Shown here piece after piece: positions 1-11,892 of a stretch of 64,000 nt of DNA. Position 1 is the stretch's first letter; the number at the start of each line of letters is the position of its first letter. Source of the stretch: Rusavskia elegans. Lineage: Eukaryota > Ascomycota > Lecanoromycetes > Teloschistales > Teloschistaceae. Where the stretch lies: the NCBI GenBank assembly GCA_011316305.1, contig SAUG01000009.1, positions 124,001 through 188,000 on the forward strand, read 5' to 3'. The notes under the pieces were generated by a model that did not search any database, had not been told where the DNA came from, and was given only the letters and a program-made list of their open reading frames with translations. The position numbers and the translations under genes are program-made.

Positions 1-635
1 CACTCGGCTCGCCTCGCGCGGATAAGCTAGTCCTCATCGTGTCTAGCGGCCTTCTGATCGCAATCCCCCGCCATCAAAAGATCAAACATCATCCCGCTCA
101 GGGTGTGATCTCAAGCCCTATCATTGGTCGTCTTTCCCGGGCTGCTCTTCCCACCCCATCCTCGCTCGTTTGTTGTCTCTATTTCGTGAGTCTCAAACGC
201 TCCCATCACCCCTCTATATCACCAGCTCAACTAAGTGCCACGTTGCTCTTCTTCGCTTTCCCCCTCTGCGATCCCGGCTGCGATCGAGTGTTCAGCCGCA
301 ACGTTATCGTAGGTCTCGGCGCATGTTGATCTAATTAAAACCTCTACTCCAACGCACTTCCGCGCTGCTGCGTCAGTTTCTGCGCCGGAAGTGGAAGGCA
401 GCTCAAGCTCGTCCACGGTCCACGGTCCACGACCTCCACCAATTCATCCACCTATGCGCTAGACTATCTCTTCCACTGTCCGTGCGGTCAAAGTCCGACA
501 AACACAACCACGCTCTGCACGCGCCACTCAACCCGCCGGAAGAAATCTTCTGCCTCTTTCGACCTGCTCAAAATCGCCGCGCTTCGTCATTGGAACAGCT
601 TGGACCATCAACACGACTGAGAATTTCCCGTCACG
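1..635 (+). promoter_or_regulatory. Upstream region and probable 5' leader of the TUP1-like gene
   Basis: This stretch lies before the first coding exon of the TUP1-like gene. It is pyrimidine-rich on the plus strand, with many CT-rich tracts, as is common for filamentous-fungal promoters and leaders. It contains several short open frames on both strands with no recognisable protein. I see no confident TATA box. The transcription start cannot be placed from sequence alone. Confidence 0.4.
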
Positions 636-2986
636 ATGTATAACGCACATCGTGGAATGGTACCGGCACCCAACAGTCGCCTGAACGAGTTACTGGATCA
701 AGTCCGTCAAGAGTTTGACAGTCAGCAAAACCGAACTGGAGAATATGAGTCGAATAGTAGGTTTGCCTTGTGTCGGCGGTCATGTTATCTGAGCCCTCAC
801 TGCATGAAGCCGCTTCTTTGTTCGTAACATACGCATCGTATTCGCTATACACCGCTTTGCAAATAAAGTCTCGTCTCTCCTGTTCCCTGCTGAATTTTCA
901 TCCTACCAAAAGCGATATTCCTGAAAGCTGTTTCCCAATAACTCAGATATAATCGCTGATAGACTATCCAGTGGCCCAACAGGTTTCCGAGATGGAGCTA
1001 GTTAGGCAGAAGGTCTACAATTTGGAGCAAAATCAGATCGCAATCAAGCAGCGGTACGTTTCTTGCCTGTTTGCTCTTTCATCGCACGAGAACTAATTCA
1101 CGAATTCTAAAAAGATACGAAGAAGACATTGCACGGCTTCGTCACGAGCTCGAAGCTCGTGGAGGGCCACCTTCTCATGTCAACATCAGCGGTCTGCCTC
1201 CGCATGCTGGAATATCCCAGCCCCAGCCGCCTGCCATTGGCCATGGCCCAAGTAACCTTTTCGGAGGCATCATGGCAAACCCACCCGGCCAAGGGGCTCC
1301 AGGTCTGGTCCCACCCACACAGGACCAACAGCAACAGCAAGTACCCCCTCCACATCAGATGGGGGCCTCACAAGCATTACAACAAGGTACATTCGGAGGC
1401 TATCCACCCAGTCATGGTATAAATGGAGGTAAGCAATCTGCAATTATCAGCACCTGCTCGAAGGTTCGTCGCCTTCGACAGTCGGATTGCTCATTCAGAT
1501 AAAGGCTACAATCCACAACCTCCGCAGACGACAGCATCTCCCGGCCCCGGAAAGGGCCGTGTCAACCGCGGTCCTCCAGGACCGAGCACTCCACACCAAG
1601 CCCCATCGAGCTCTTACCCCGACGCCCGTCCTTCTCCTCAACTTGGTAGACCGCCGTCTCCGCTGCCTCCACACCAGGGCCATCAGATCATCAATAACCT
1701 CGCCGACCTCGAGTTGGATTCTCTTCGTCCCGAGCAAAAGCGCGAAGGCAGCGATTGGTTTGCGATCTTCAATCCACGGATCCCACGGGTACTTGACGTG
1801 GACCTTAAACACACGCTAAACCACGATAGCGTGGTGTGTTGTGTCAGGTTCAGTCAGGATGGCCGACATGTTGCTACTGGCTGCAACCGCTCTGCACAGA
1901 TATTCGACGTAGCAAATGGGCAACAGGTCACGAAACTACAGGACGAGAGTGTGGATAAAGACGGAGATCTCTACATCCGTAGTGTTTGTTTCAGTCCTGA
2001 CGGCAAATATCTCGCGACTGGCGCAGAAGACAAGCAGATCAGGGTTCGTTGGCGGCAACATTCCTTCCGCATCCCGCTGACGGAGTCCTCAGGTCTGGGA
2101 TATTGCTTCCCGCACCATTCGAAACACGTTCTCCGGGCATGAGCAGGACATCTACTCGCTCGATTTTTCGCGCGATGGCAAACACATCGCGTCGGGAAGC
2201 GGAGATCGCTCAGTGCGGTTGTGGGACATTGAAACCGGCCGCGAGACGTTATGCCTGACGATTGAAGACGGCGTAACGACTGTGGCCATCTCTCCAGGCG
2301 GGGAACTGGTTGCCGCAGGGTCTCTCGACAAGAGCGTCCGAGTTTGGGATACACGCAATGGCACTCTGCTCGAGCGACTAGACGGAGCCGAAGGGCATAA
2401 GGACAGCGTCTACTCGGTTGCCTTTGCGCCTAACGGAAGGTCGCTCGTCAGTGGCAGTCTGGATAAGACGATCAAGATGTGGGATCTCGACAACCCCTCG
2501 AACGGCAGGATGATGGGGCCTGGCTTGGCGTCGAGAGACAGGATGGGCAGCAAATGCGTCAAGACTTTCGAAGGTCACAAGGTGAGTATCGGGGTAGATT
2601 GGGAAGCAAGCCATGGCTGTTTAGCTGACGGCATGTAGGATTTCGTGCTGAGCGTTGCCCTCACCCCGGATGGCCGCTGGGTTCTCAGCGGCTCCAAGGA
2701 TCGGGGGGTGCAGTTCTGGGACCCTCGGACGGGGGACACACAATTGATGCTTCAAGGACACAAGAATTCAGGTATGAGATTGTACTTTCTTCACGACGAG
2801 ACGGACGGTAATAATGACATGCTGGTCCAGTCATTTCCGTGGCTCCCAGCCCGCAAGGCGAGCTGTTCGCCACCGGCAGCGGAGACAAGGCGGCACGCAT
2901 CTGGAAGTCAGTATCGCTTTCCTGCTAAGTAATCCAAGGGTGTGGAACTAATCCGGTGTGGCTTCAGATATGGAAACTGGTCGTGA
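636..2986 (+). CDS. tupA: TUP1/RcoA-type WD40 transcriptional corepressor
   Basis: General transcriptional corepressor that works with an Ssn6/Cyc8 partner in the nucleus and is recruited by DNA-binding repressors. Eight exons fit: 636-756, 972-1053, 1115-1428, 1499-2043, 2093-2581, 2639-2771, 2831-2906 and 2968-2986, giving 592 residues. The N-terminus (about residues 5-85) is the Tup_N coiled-coil tetramerisation region, beginning [15 protein letters not shown] and continuing [17 protein letters not shown] Pro/Gln-rich linker follows. The C-terminal half is a seven-blade WD40 propeller with repeats such as [20 protein letters not shown]. The ATG at 636 is the only one that keeps the whole Tup_N helix. 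Family assignment is firm from domain order and repeat sequence; exon borders are my own and untested. Confidence 0.93.
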
Positions 2987-4438
2987 AGGTTGGGAAGGCA
3001 TGGCATGTCCGGGGCGTCACAGGTATACGTGGGAACGGCAGGCTATGGATCCCAGCCCGGTTGTCGTGTCAAAGCGTCAAGGTTGCTCTGCCCGCGTTCA
3101 ATACAGCGGAAGATTCTCAGGAGTAGATAAGAGTTTGATAAGTATGGCTTGATGGGATGGTAGAGCTTAAGTATTGAATGTACTTGCAGCTATTTAATTG
3201 CTCTATCCAAGCTGATTGGATGTCCACGAAGCAAGCTTATTACATGATGGCACGTGGGCTAACGATCTTCTACTGATATATTTGCCACGTCAGTTATACC
3301 GAGTACAGAACGCATGTGCCATGTCAGCCATCAGCCATACTCCAAGCTATATCTCCGTGGGGAAGGACATGTGTATCGACCCCTCTCTTCCAATTTGCCC
3401 TTCCAGAGTCCCCCGAACTTGGAGGGTTGTCGATCACCGGGAACACCACGCCCTCATTGGCAGTTGTTTCGCGACTGATAAGTTGGTAGGACTATTGCTG
3501 TTAATCCCAGATTCGCTCTCGATTCATGGACGGATCTCTTCCCAATCTCCCATCGCCAAAGTATCGACCATTATCTGCAGGGACCATGTCATCGTCGGTC
3601 TAGTGTTCGCCAATCGGCCTTGTCATTGTCAATCGGTGTGGTCCGTCACCTGCGAACTCTGCAATCTCTCGTACGATTGGTGAAGATCGTCGTCGAGGCT
3701 GCCATGAGGTATTCTAGACTCAGATCTAGGCCTGGCCTGCTGATGTTGCCCTAATCTCTCGGACATTTCCTCCACGGCGGCGACTTTGGCTCAATCGTTC
3801 TCATAACTCCATCCCTTGCGGCTGCCTCTTCATCCCACTTCGCCATACATTTGCATCTCTCCTGTGCCACGTCGGTCAAATCATTGCCGGGGCTGCGGCA
3901 TGATGGCATAGTTATAGCATTCTCAGAACTTCTCCCACCACGCTATCATGGCCATGGCAATCTCGTGCCTCATTCTTTTACGTAGATGATGATGATGATT
4001 TCATACTTCGCTCCTACCTAATGTGTCTCATGTTTCTGTCCTTGCTTTCGCTCTGCAGATATCTTGTTGAGAACACCTGTGCCTGTGTGTTTATGCGGTC
4101 ATCATCCTTTCTTGCCTGGACAGTTTCACCGTCTCCAACATGGGATACCAGATACGGCTCCCCCATCAGCACATCTGATATTCAATCACCGGAGCTGCAT
4201 ACCCATTGATCACCCTTTGCAGAACGTCTGCGGACTTCAGTTACAACACGATCAATCCAAGCTGCTACTCCCAGCTTCTTCGACAACATATCGACACGTC
4301 GATGTGCCGGACAACATATCATAGGGGGGTGTGGGACCGAAATCTAGTAAAGCGTAATTCGCACACCGCCGCCTGGGCTCCTGAGACGGACAGGAGTGTT
4401 TGCAGACTTCTTGCACCCGCTGCGTCACCTGAAAAGAG
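2987..4438. other. Intergenic region between tupA and the AZF1-like gene
   Basis: About 1.45 kb with no recognisable gene. Open frames here (for example 3216-3683 on the plus strand) lack codon bias, introns or known domains. The right part probably holds the promoter and leader of the zinc-finger gene at 4439. A short (GAT)n-like run occurs near 3988-4000. Confidence 0.4.
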
Positions 4439-5773
4439 ATGGCGTCCATGACTCCTGCTCTGCCGGACGTTGAACCGCCACAACTGCCAGACCATTCTCC
4501 ACATGTAGCGTCAACGATGCTCGATTGCTCTCTAGACCTTTTGGCAGATCCTGATCATTTCTACTCAGCGGCATACTCAAGTCTCGACCAGATCAGCCGT
4601 ACAACCTTGCCTTGGCCAGGCGCAACGGACGACCCTGCGTTACAGAACTTTTCTTGTGGTAATTTCCCTCTGTCAGTACCTTCTCAGGTACAGATTGCTC
4701 ATCCCGGCCGCGACGCCATTGTCGACCCACATTTGCTTGAAAACATCAAGGTTGAAGAGGGCTACTCCAGCGTCAGCAGCCCAGAGTACGATACAACGCC
4801 GCATCTACGCAGCTTTTCGAGTGTCGACTCATTGGTGCAGACAATCCAGACGAAATCGGAGCGTCGTCTCCCCAGTCTGTCTTCAGGCTCCTTTTCAGAT
4901 CTTGCACTGTCTCGATCCTCTTCAAGAACAAAGACGCCACAGCCAGAGCAGGAGCAGTATGACCACAACTGCCGGAGAGCACGTAAAACCCATCAATGCA
5001 GCGTTGCATCATGCACGAAAACATTCCATCAAAAAAGCCACCTCGAAATCCACATACGAGCACACAGTGGCTACAAGCCTTTTGTACGTTGGGGGTCCTT
5101 ACACATCAAGACAGCGCAAGTGCTTCCACTGACACCACGATCTGTAGCTCTGCAAGGAGTCAACATGCGGTCAAAGGTTCTCGCAGCTTGGAAACCTTAA
5201 GGTAGCACATATTGCTTCTGATGGTGTTGCAGAGTCTGACTGACACGATCCGTCTAGACCCATGAGCGTCGACATACAGGCGAGAGGCCGTACGCGTGTG
5301 AGGAGTGTGGCAAAAGGTTCGCTCAAGGTGGTAACGTGCGCGCGCACAAGGTGGTTCATGCCGGGATCAAGCCATTTTCGTGCCGGCTTGAACAGTGCTC
5401 CAAGCGATTCACTCAGCTCGGAAACCTTAAAGTATTACAACCTGTCTTTCTTGCTCCCTGGCTTATCCATCGACGCTAATTGGCGGAAATATAGTCACAT
5501 CAAAATCGGTTCCATGCTTCGACGCTCCGTGAGCTGAACGCGAAATTTGAATCGATGCAAGAAGGAGACTCGGTGTCGGCGACTGAGAAAGAGCTGTGGG
5601 AGTACTTCGCAAACTTGTACAGGCATAGTAACAAAGGTATCAAAGGGCGTGGGAAGGACCGACGGGTGTCCGTAGTTGGGCCTGAGAGTCCAACAAGGCG
5701 TAGCTTCAAACAAGGCAGAAACCCACGCAGGAATGTCTCGCCCAGGCAAAAAGAGAAGGAGCCGGTATCTTGA
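4439..5773 (+). CDS. C2H2 zinc-finger transcription factor, AZF1-like
   Basis: Predicted DNA-binding regulator of 383 residues in four exons: 4439-5083, 5148-5201, 5258-5431 and 5495-5773. The first 180 residues are acidic and serine-rich with no domain I recognise. Four C2H2 fingers follow: [20 protein letters not shown], then one starting [18 protein letters not shown], one starting [18 protein letters not shown], and one starting [18 protein letters not shown]. After the fingers comes a conserved block with [19 protein letters not shown]. That arrangement matches the fungal group annotated as Azf1-like; the target genes cannot be inferred. Introns 2 and 3 both interrupt a finger straight after the GNLK motif, so fingers 2 and 4 share an intron position. 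Confidence 0.85.
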
Positions 5774-6558
5774 GTGAAGCAATCATCGGCAGCTTCAGGT
5801 CTTGGATACGCACCGAATCCTCACAGGCCAGCGGACCAGTACAGGTAATGCTCGAGTACCCAGCATGGAACTTGTTGCAAACGATAAATAGAACAACCAG
5901 CACAGGCGGCGGCTGAGCTCGCTGCTTCGGATCGAAGTATATTGTTCTGTTGTGGGGTACAGTATCGAGATGGGCGCAGTGACGGTTTCGATGCCTTAGC
6001 TTATTAATAAATCTTGATTAAGTACGGAGTAGGTTCATGCTGTCTTTGACAAGCGAGGCTAAGGTACCATATACCGTAATTATTCTTGTTACAATCGACG
6101 TCGTTGGCGATTGGGTATTTTACTCTACTAGCTTAAGGTATTTTACTCTCTCCTATAAGGTCCGGTCGTCGTAATTCCCTGTCGAATGACAATGCCTTCC
6201 ATTTTTATCCGATTTTATGAAGTACAGAGGTGAGGTAAGGGCATGAGTAAGACTCAGGGATCCTTGCTCTGGCCAGGATTGTGGACACCTTGCATTTTGA
6301 TGGTCCGCCGGATATATCGGACGTATGCGAAAAAGCTTTACAGCCAATGGATAAGCGGGTAGATATCTTAGCGTGCCTGAATAGGGGTAAGGAAATGCCA
6401 AAAATCGACGGTAGAAAGACAGCAAGCTGTCTAATGATTGCCTCCACACGTTCTTGACGCAACCGGAGCGACACGTCAGATTGGTTCCTGAATCATTCCC
6501 CTTCTCATTTGGTCTACCCCCATCGCTAGACTGCAATTGATACCCTACTGCGCCCGCA
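5774..6558. other. Intergenic region between the AZF1-like gene and ERG3
   Basis: About 785 bp. No gene is recognisable. AT-rich sequence near 5990-6160 may hold the 3' end signals of the zinc-finger gene; the remainder is the likely ERG3 promoter. Minus-strand open frames at 6153-6587 show no family resemblance. Confidence 0.35.
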
Positions 6559-7753
6559 ATGGATATCGTTCTCGATGTCTTCGACACCTTCCTCTTCGAC
6601 CGCCTCTACGCCACCGCTTTACCACGCTCCTCGACTGCTGGTGCCAGTCACAAGGTGATCAAGGATGCCACCGCCACTTTTTCCAGTATGCGCGAGCTTC
6701 CAACCGCTGTGCGATCCTTGAACCAGTTCTGGAACCTCGAACCTTCTCAGTATGCCGTCCTGAGCGCATGGCCCAGGGACAACATTTGGAGGCAGACTCT
6801 GAGCTTATACCTCATCACTTGGTAAGTCGAGATTCTACATCGAAAACCGGCCGACGAGAGCTAAACGACCCACGGTTCAGGCTCTTTGGCCTTGTCGTCT
6901 ACTTCATCTGTGCCTCCCTCTCCTACCTCTTCATCTTCGACCATGCTACCTTCACCCACCCTAAATACCTCAAAAACCAAGTCGCCCTAGAGATAAAGCA
7001 AGCATTCCAGGCCCTCCCCATCATGGCCGTCTTTACCGTCCCTTTTTTCGTCGGTGAAGTCCAAGGATACGCCAAACTGTACGATGCCTCGGCCGACGCC
7101 CCGTTCTGGTTATACAACATCCTCCAATTCCCCTTGTTCATTTGCTTCACCGACTTCTTCATTTATTGGATCCATCGAGGTCTGCATCACCCCAGAGTAT
7201 ACAAAACCCTGCATAAACCTCATCACAAATGGATCATGCCCACCCCATACGCGAGCCATGCCTTTCACCCCCTCGACGGTTTCGCCCAGAGTGTACCGTA
7301 TCATGTTTTCCCCTTCATCTTCCCCCTCAACAAGATTGCGTATATCGTCCTGTTTGCCTTTATCAATATCTGGACCGTTTTCATCCGTGAGTGCCCTTGA
7401 TCATCCAAACCCGCCTCACGTACTCTTGCAATCTTCCTCGAGCTTTCACTGACGGCGATGTAGACGACGGAGAATATGTCGCCAATTCGAGCATCATCAA
7501 CGGTGCGGCCTGCCACACCATGCATCATCTCTATTTCAACTACAACTACGGGCAATTCACAACGATCTGGGATCGTTTCGGCGGCTCCTATAGGAAACCC
7601 AACGAAGAATTGTTCAAGCGAGAGTCGAAGATGAGTAAGCGGGAGTGGGAGCGGCAGTGCAAAGAGATGGAAATAGTTCAGATGGAAGTGGAGGGTGACG
7701 ACGACAGGGATTATGGGGATGAAACTCGCAGGTTGCAGAAGAAGCTTATGTGA
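6559..7753 (+). CDS. ERG3: Sterol C-5 desaturase
   Basis: ER-membrane di-iron enzyme that introduces the C-5(6) double bond late in ergosterol synthesis (episterol to ergosta-5,7,24(28)-trienol). Three exons, 6559-6821, 6881-7386 and 7464-7753, give 352 residues, the usual size. All three histidine boxes of the fatty acid hydroxylase family are present: HRGLHH, HKPHHKW and HTMHH, the last at the start of exon 3. Hydrophobic spans flank them (for example LFGLVVYFICASLSYLFIF and VPFFVGEVQG upstream of box 1). The C-terminal tail is charged, as in fungal Erg3. Other fungi have several paralogues; the window cannot say whether this is the main one. Confidence 0.92.
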
Positions 7754-8225
7754 AATGGATGCTGTTAGGAATAAAGCAGTAGGATGAAGGCTGGCTGGCT
7801 AGACCAGCTACATCATGAGAGCTGGAGAACGAAGGTCACCCCTACCCAAAATGGTCGTGTGGGCGGAGTCGAGGTGCAGTCGCAGTCGGATGCCTGAAGA
7901 TCGTAGGAAGGGCGCGGACACTTTGCATCAAAAGTTTAGCGAGGACGCCCAACCGTGGAATCCAAGAGGATAGATTTACTTCATGGACGACTATGTGATT
8001 TACAATTGTCTGGGCTTGACAGGATGACAATAATACATGGTAAGATACATGGAAAGATACAATCACACAGTAGTGATTTTTAGGCTATCCACCGTACATT
8101 TCTCTCTCATCCCTTGCGCCAGGAACAGCTGCTCGCGGTAGATGTTGGCATGACGATTGGTCCCAGGTCTGCATTAGACATTCGATCCAGATGTTATCGA
8201 GCAAAGGAGCAGTGCTGATATTCCC
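7754..8225. other. Convergent 3' intergenic region of ERG3 and CBP80
   Basis: About 470 bp between two converging stop codons. It holds the 3' untranslated regions of both genes. No further gene or RNA is recognisable. Confidence 0.4.
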
Positions 8226-11048
8226 TCACAATATATTCCCATCCCCGCCCCCATTCTCCTGGCCCTCTGCAATCCTATTTCCTTCTGCCATCTCGTCCGC
8301 CCCACCATCGGGGCCGTCCAACATATCCCCCTCTGCTGGCTGTTTCGCCAACATCTCCTCAATCCACGCCTCCTCAATCGCCATCTTCCTCCTGAAAACT
8401 CTCAGCCACTTCTCCCCCCAAACCCTCAACAGCGCCTCTCCCTCCGTATCCTGGTCCCTGGATTCCGCCATCCCATCCACAACTCCGCTCGCCACCCCTG
8501 TGAGGGAATCTTCGACCGTCGCAAACAACTCCTTCATCTGCGCTCTTTCCTTCTCCAGCGTCTCGTCCAGCATCGCTTTTTGCTCTGCCGGCAATTCGGC
8601 CTGGTTCCGCGCAATCACAATTTGCCGCACTCGGTTCGTGACTTTATGCATCGTGCTTGCGACCATCTCGTAAATATGCGCAAGGGTTAGGAGCCGACCT
8701 TTGCCTATGTTGTCTGTGAGCGCCCAATTGATGACGCTCAGTGGATTCAAAATGGTGTAGTTCAGCAGCTTATCCACGACATTGACGCCTACGCCGGGTT
8801 TCTCGCTCCAGTACTCCATCACTGAGGTGATGATCTGCCTCCTTGCTCCTTCGGAGCGAGGGCCCAGCGCCAGAAGGCGCTCCTTGCAGCGCTCGATGCA
8901 GCTCAACACATGGGAGAGGGATTTGCTACCGATGAAGCAGATGGCAGTCATATAGGCGTCCGTGGATGGGATGAGAGGTTCCGCGACGCCCAATCCAGAC
9001 GCTGCGGATTCGATGGATGACAATTGGACCTGGATCTCAGGGTCGGGCGCTTTGGCTCGGAGAAGGCGAAGTACTTCGCGAGCTTGGGGCGCATATGGTG
9101 TTTCTGTGGTGTCTGGTTGAGATGATGAAGTTTGATATTTGAATGATAGTAAGTCACTTACGGTCCGAATTGTACTTGAAATCAGGGGTGTCTTTCTCCT
9201 TGGCCTCCGTAATCAAGGCTTGATAAGGTTCTGGGAGTGTCCCACGTATCCGTTGAGCGAAGCTGAGGCGGATTTCCTTCTCCAGAGCGCCAACTATGAA
9301 GGCTTTCTTGGGGTTGGCCAATGGAAGCTCAACATCATCAACCCTGCCAAATATCAGCGGCAAGAACTTAGAAGCTTGTCGACGGAATGATTACCATTCG
9401 GTCCACTTCCAGGTGAACCCAAAGTTACTTAGGTGGTGAGAAAACCAATCCATGAATCTGTACTCTAATTCCAAGTCCATGGCATCCACATTACGGTAGA
9501 GGAAGCGGATAGCGCGCCCCAGACTAGGCGCAATCGCCGCTGGCGCAATCTTACAGGATTCGGTCAGTACCGCATGGTAGTAAACCAGTTTGTGCTCAGG
9601 GGTCGGCAACTGTAGTAGCTGAGAGAATACAGCGTCCACAGCGACGTCTTCGGGCTTCCAGGTAGATTTGCCTTCGTCAACCTCTCGAAGTCGGTCGAAC
9701 GGCGTGGCCCGTTTGACGAAGGTTTCTGGGGCAAAATAGCAATCCAAATCAATCAAAAATTTGGCGGTTGCGTTACGGTTGTAGTCGAGGATGCTAATGG
9801 TGTCGACAAGAACGTCTCTGAGTATCGAAGACGCAATATTCGATGTTGGGGGAACGGTCTCAACGTCTTGGTCGGCGTAGACAGAAAAGTACATCTCCGG
9901 CAATTGAGGTCGTACTCCAGGAGATACTGTAGAAGGAACAATGATGGAAGGTAATGAATGCTTAGTCGGGGCCATGGGCTCGACTCCATCCTCAATCGGC
10001 AAGGTTCGCCACGGACGAGGTATGCAGGCCAGCTCCCACGACTGGGCGGCCTCGGCCTGAAGTTGTCTTTGCAGAAGGCTGATTATGCTCTGCGCTTGAT
10101 GGCTAGTGTCATCGTCCACACTGCTAGGATACGGGTCGACAAGAGCTTCCAGTGGATGGGGTGTAGATGCGATGATGTCCGTCTTTTCGAGCAGAACGCT
10201 TGCGAAAGCTTCTAGGCCTGATGCAGACGAGGCCATGATATATGGTATCGTCAACAAGATGATTTTGACAATTTCCAGCCCAAGGCCCTGTCAATGGATT
10301 AGCATCGATGGTCGAAACATACATGCGACCTTACATCATCCAAGGAGGCAGTCTGCAAATCAACTGCCCTTGAGAAAAGTTCTTCTAGCACGGGGAAGAC
10401 TCCTTCATCGTTCAGAATAGCTTGCAAACAGCCAAGGAAGCGCAACAAAAGCTTGACCTCACGCCATGCTCCAACGTTGAAGTGCTTGTTGAGAGCTGTG
10501 GAAGATCTGGTAATGACATCGTACGCGAGCTCTGGCTTCTTGACGTTGACTGCAAGTACCACGGCGGCGACGAAAGGGATCTTGAGAGCCTGTTCGACAA
10601 CGCTAGGAGCAGGTTACTTGGCTGATTCTGATCGGCATATGGCAGGAGCAACTTACAGTTGCAGAGCCAGCTCGAGAAAGTTGTGACGGATCTCTTCGTC
10701 CTCATAATTGTCGGCGACGATAGTCGCAATCTCTTGGACTTCTTCGTCGATCTTCTTCAGAGGCTGCAGCTGGTCAGTAGAGGATAGATGTTCGGGCGGC
10801 CATCGACGGATACCGATTCGGCGATAGCAAGGAATTGCTTGCGGACTTTCACATGCACAGGCTCTTGATATTGCCGGCGAGGGGGTCGGCGGTCGAGTTC
10901 ATCATCCTCTGTGCGAGGACCAGGTCAGTTCCGAGGTTACATACTGCAAAGAAGGGACGAGGCGCTGATCACCTCTAAATCGTCTCTTGCGGTTGATGTG
11001 GTTGTGGCCTCCACGGTGGCCAGCATTCCGTCTGTCGTATTCCCCCAT
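8226..11048 (-). CDS. CBP80: Nuclear cap-binding complex large subunit (CBP80, MIF4G-type)
   Basis: Large subunit of the nuclear cap-binding complex, which binds the m7G cap with CBP20 and links capping to splicing and export. Seven exons fit: 11048-10973, 10908-10814, 10769-10657, 10602-10335, 10287-9395, 9343-9162 and 9103-8226, giving 834 residues. The short basic N-terminus (HRGGHNHINRKRRFR) resembles a nuclear localisation signal. Three MIF4G-like helical domains follow, and the C-terminal one carries the family-typical IESAASGLGVAEPL and YTILNPLSVINWAL stretches. The start is the ATG directly before the basic N-terminus; an upstream in-frame ATG at 11147 exists but adds sequence without family likeness. 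The C-terminus is acidic and glycine-rich. Confidence 0.9.
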
Positions 11049-11892
11049 ATTGGGGAGACCGCTGTTGCTCTCTTGCAGTCTCCGTCTCGTGGGCAGCGAC
11101 AAGTGACACCGACACGTAAACGCTGACGAGGTGGAAGTCCTGCGCAAGCGCGCTTTTAATCGACCCGCGTCAATTTATACGCAAAACCTTACATCAATAG
11201 CTCAATATCTCAACGACTATAGTTCATATCCTGCTGGTGAACATGCGCCGCACTACTCACGTACGAGCTTCTCACTATACATCACGACAAGAGGTCACTC
11301 AACCGCATCTGTCTGCCGTAAGACAATGTTCCGCCATGACAGCAACCACCAATCTCGAACCTGGCCCGCACTCATAACATGTCTGGTCTCCGTCAAATCT
11401 TAGATTGGTATGCAGCGACCAGTCGTGAAAGGAAGGAGAGTAGCGTAGATGTAATTTGTATCTGGGCGCTCCATGGGAATAATCGGAAGGCTAGCGAGCA
11501 TGGAAGTAAAAGCCGCCCCCATCCCATCCAAACAACTCAACCTCATCCTGGTAAGCTACAACTACCACATTCGCTGGTTTCTTGTTTTCGTGCTTCATGT
11601 CTTGGAGCCGCATCCCCAAAGCCTGCCAGCTCCATCGTCATTCATGAGAAATTCTATACCTACATGGATTGCTACTTTCGTCCACGCTTTGAGCCGTAAC
11701 ACCATGAAGAATGTCTGAGTGGTTGTGTCAATGAACCGCCATAAAGGACTTTTTTCCGTATGCACCAGTGCTTCGAAGTGCCATCAAGTGGAAAGTTGAA
11801 CGGCCGAGGAAAAGTTAGTGACGGCCGAAGCCGTTTGCCTACGGCATAAGGGGATGCCGTTTGCTTCGCGATGCGTAGTTGTCACAGCAGCG
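11049..11892. other. Intergenic region upstream of CBP80 and downstream of GSK3
   Basis: About 845 bp. It should contain the CBP80 promoter and the GSK3 3' untranslated region. No additional gene is recognisable. Confidence 0.35.

Noticed and set aside
3216..3683. 155-codon plus-strand open frame between tupA and the AZF1-like gene
   Set aside because: No family resemblance, amino-acid composition like translated noncoding DNA, no splice or start context support.
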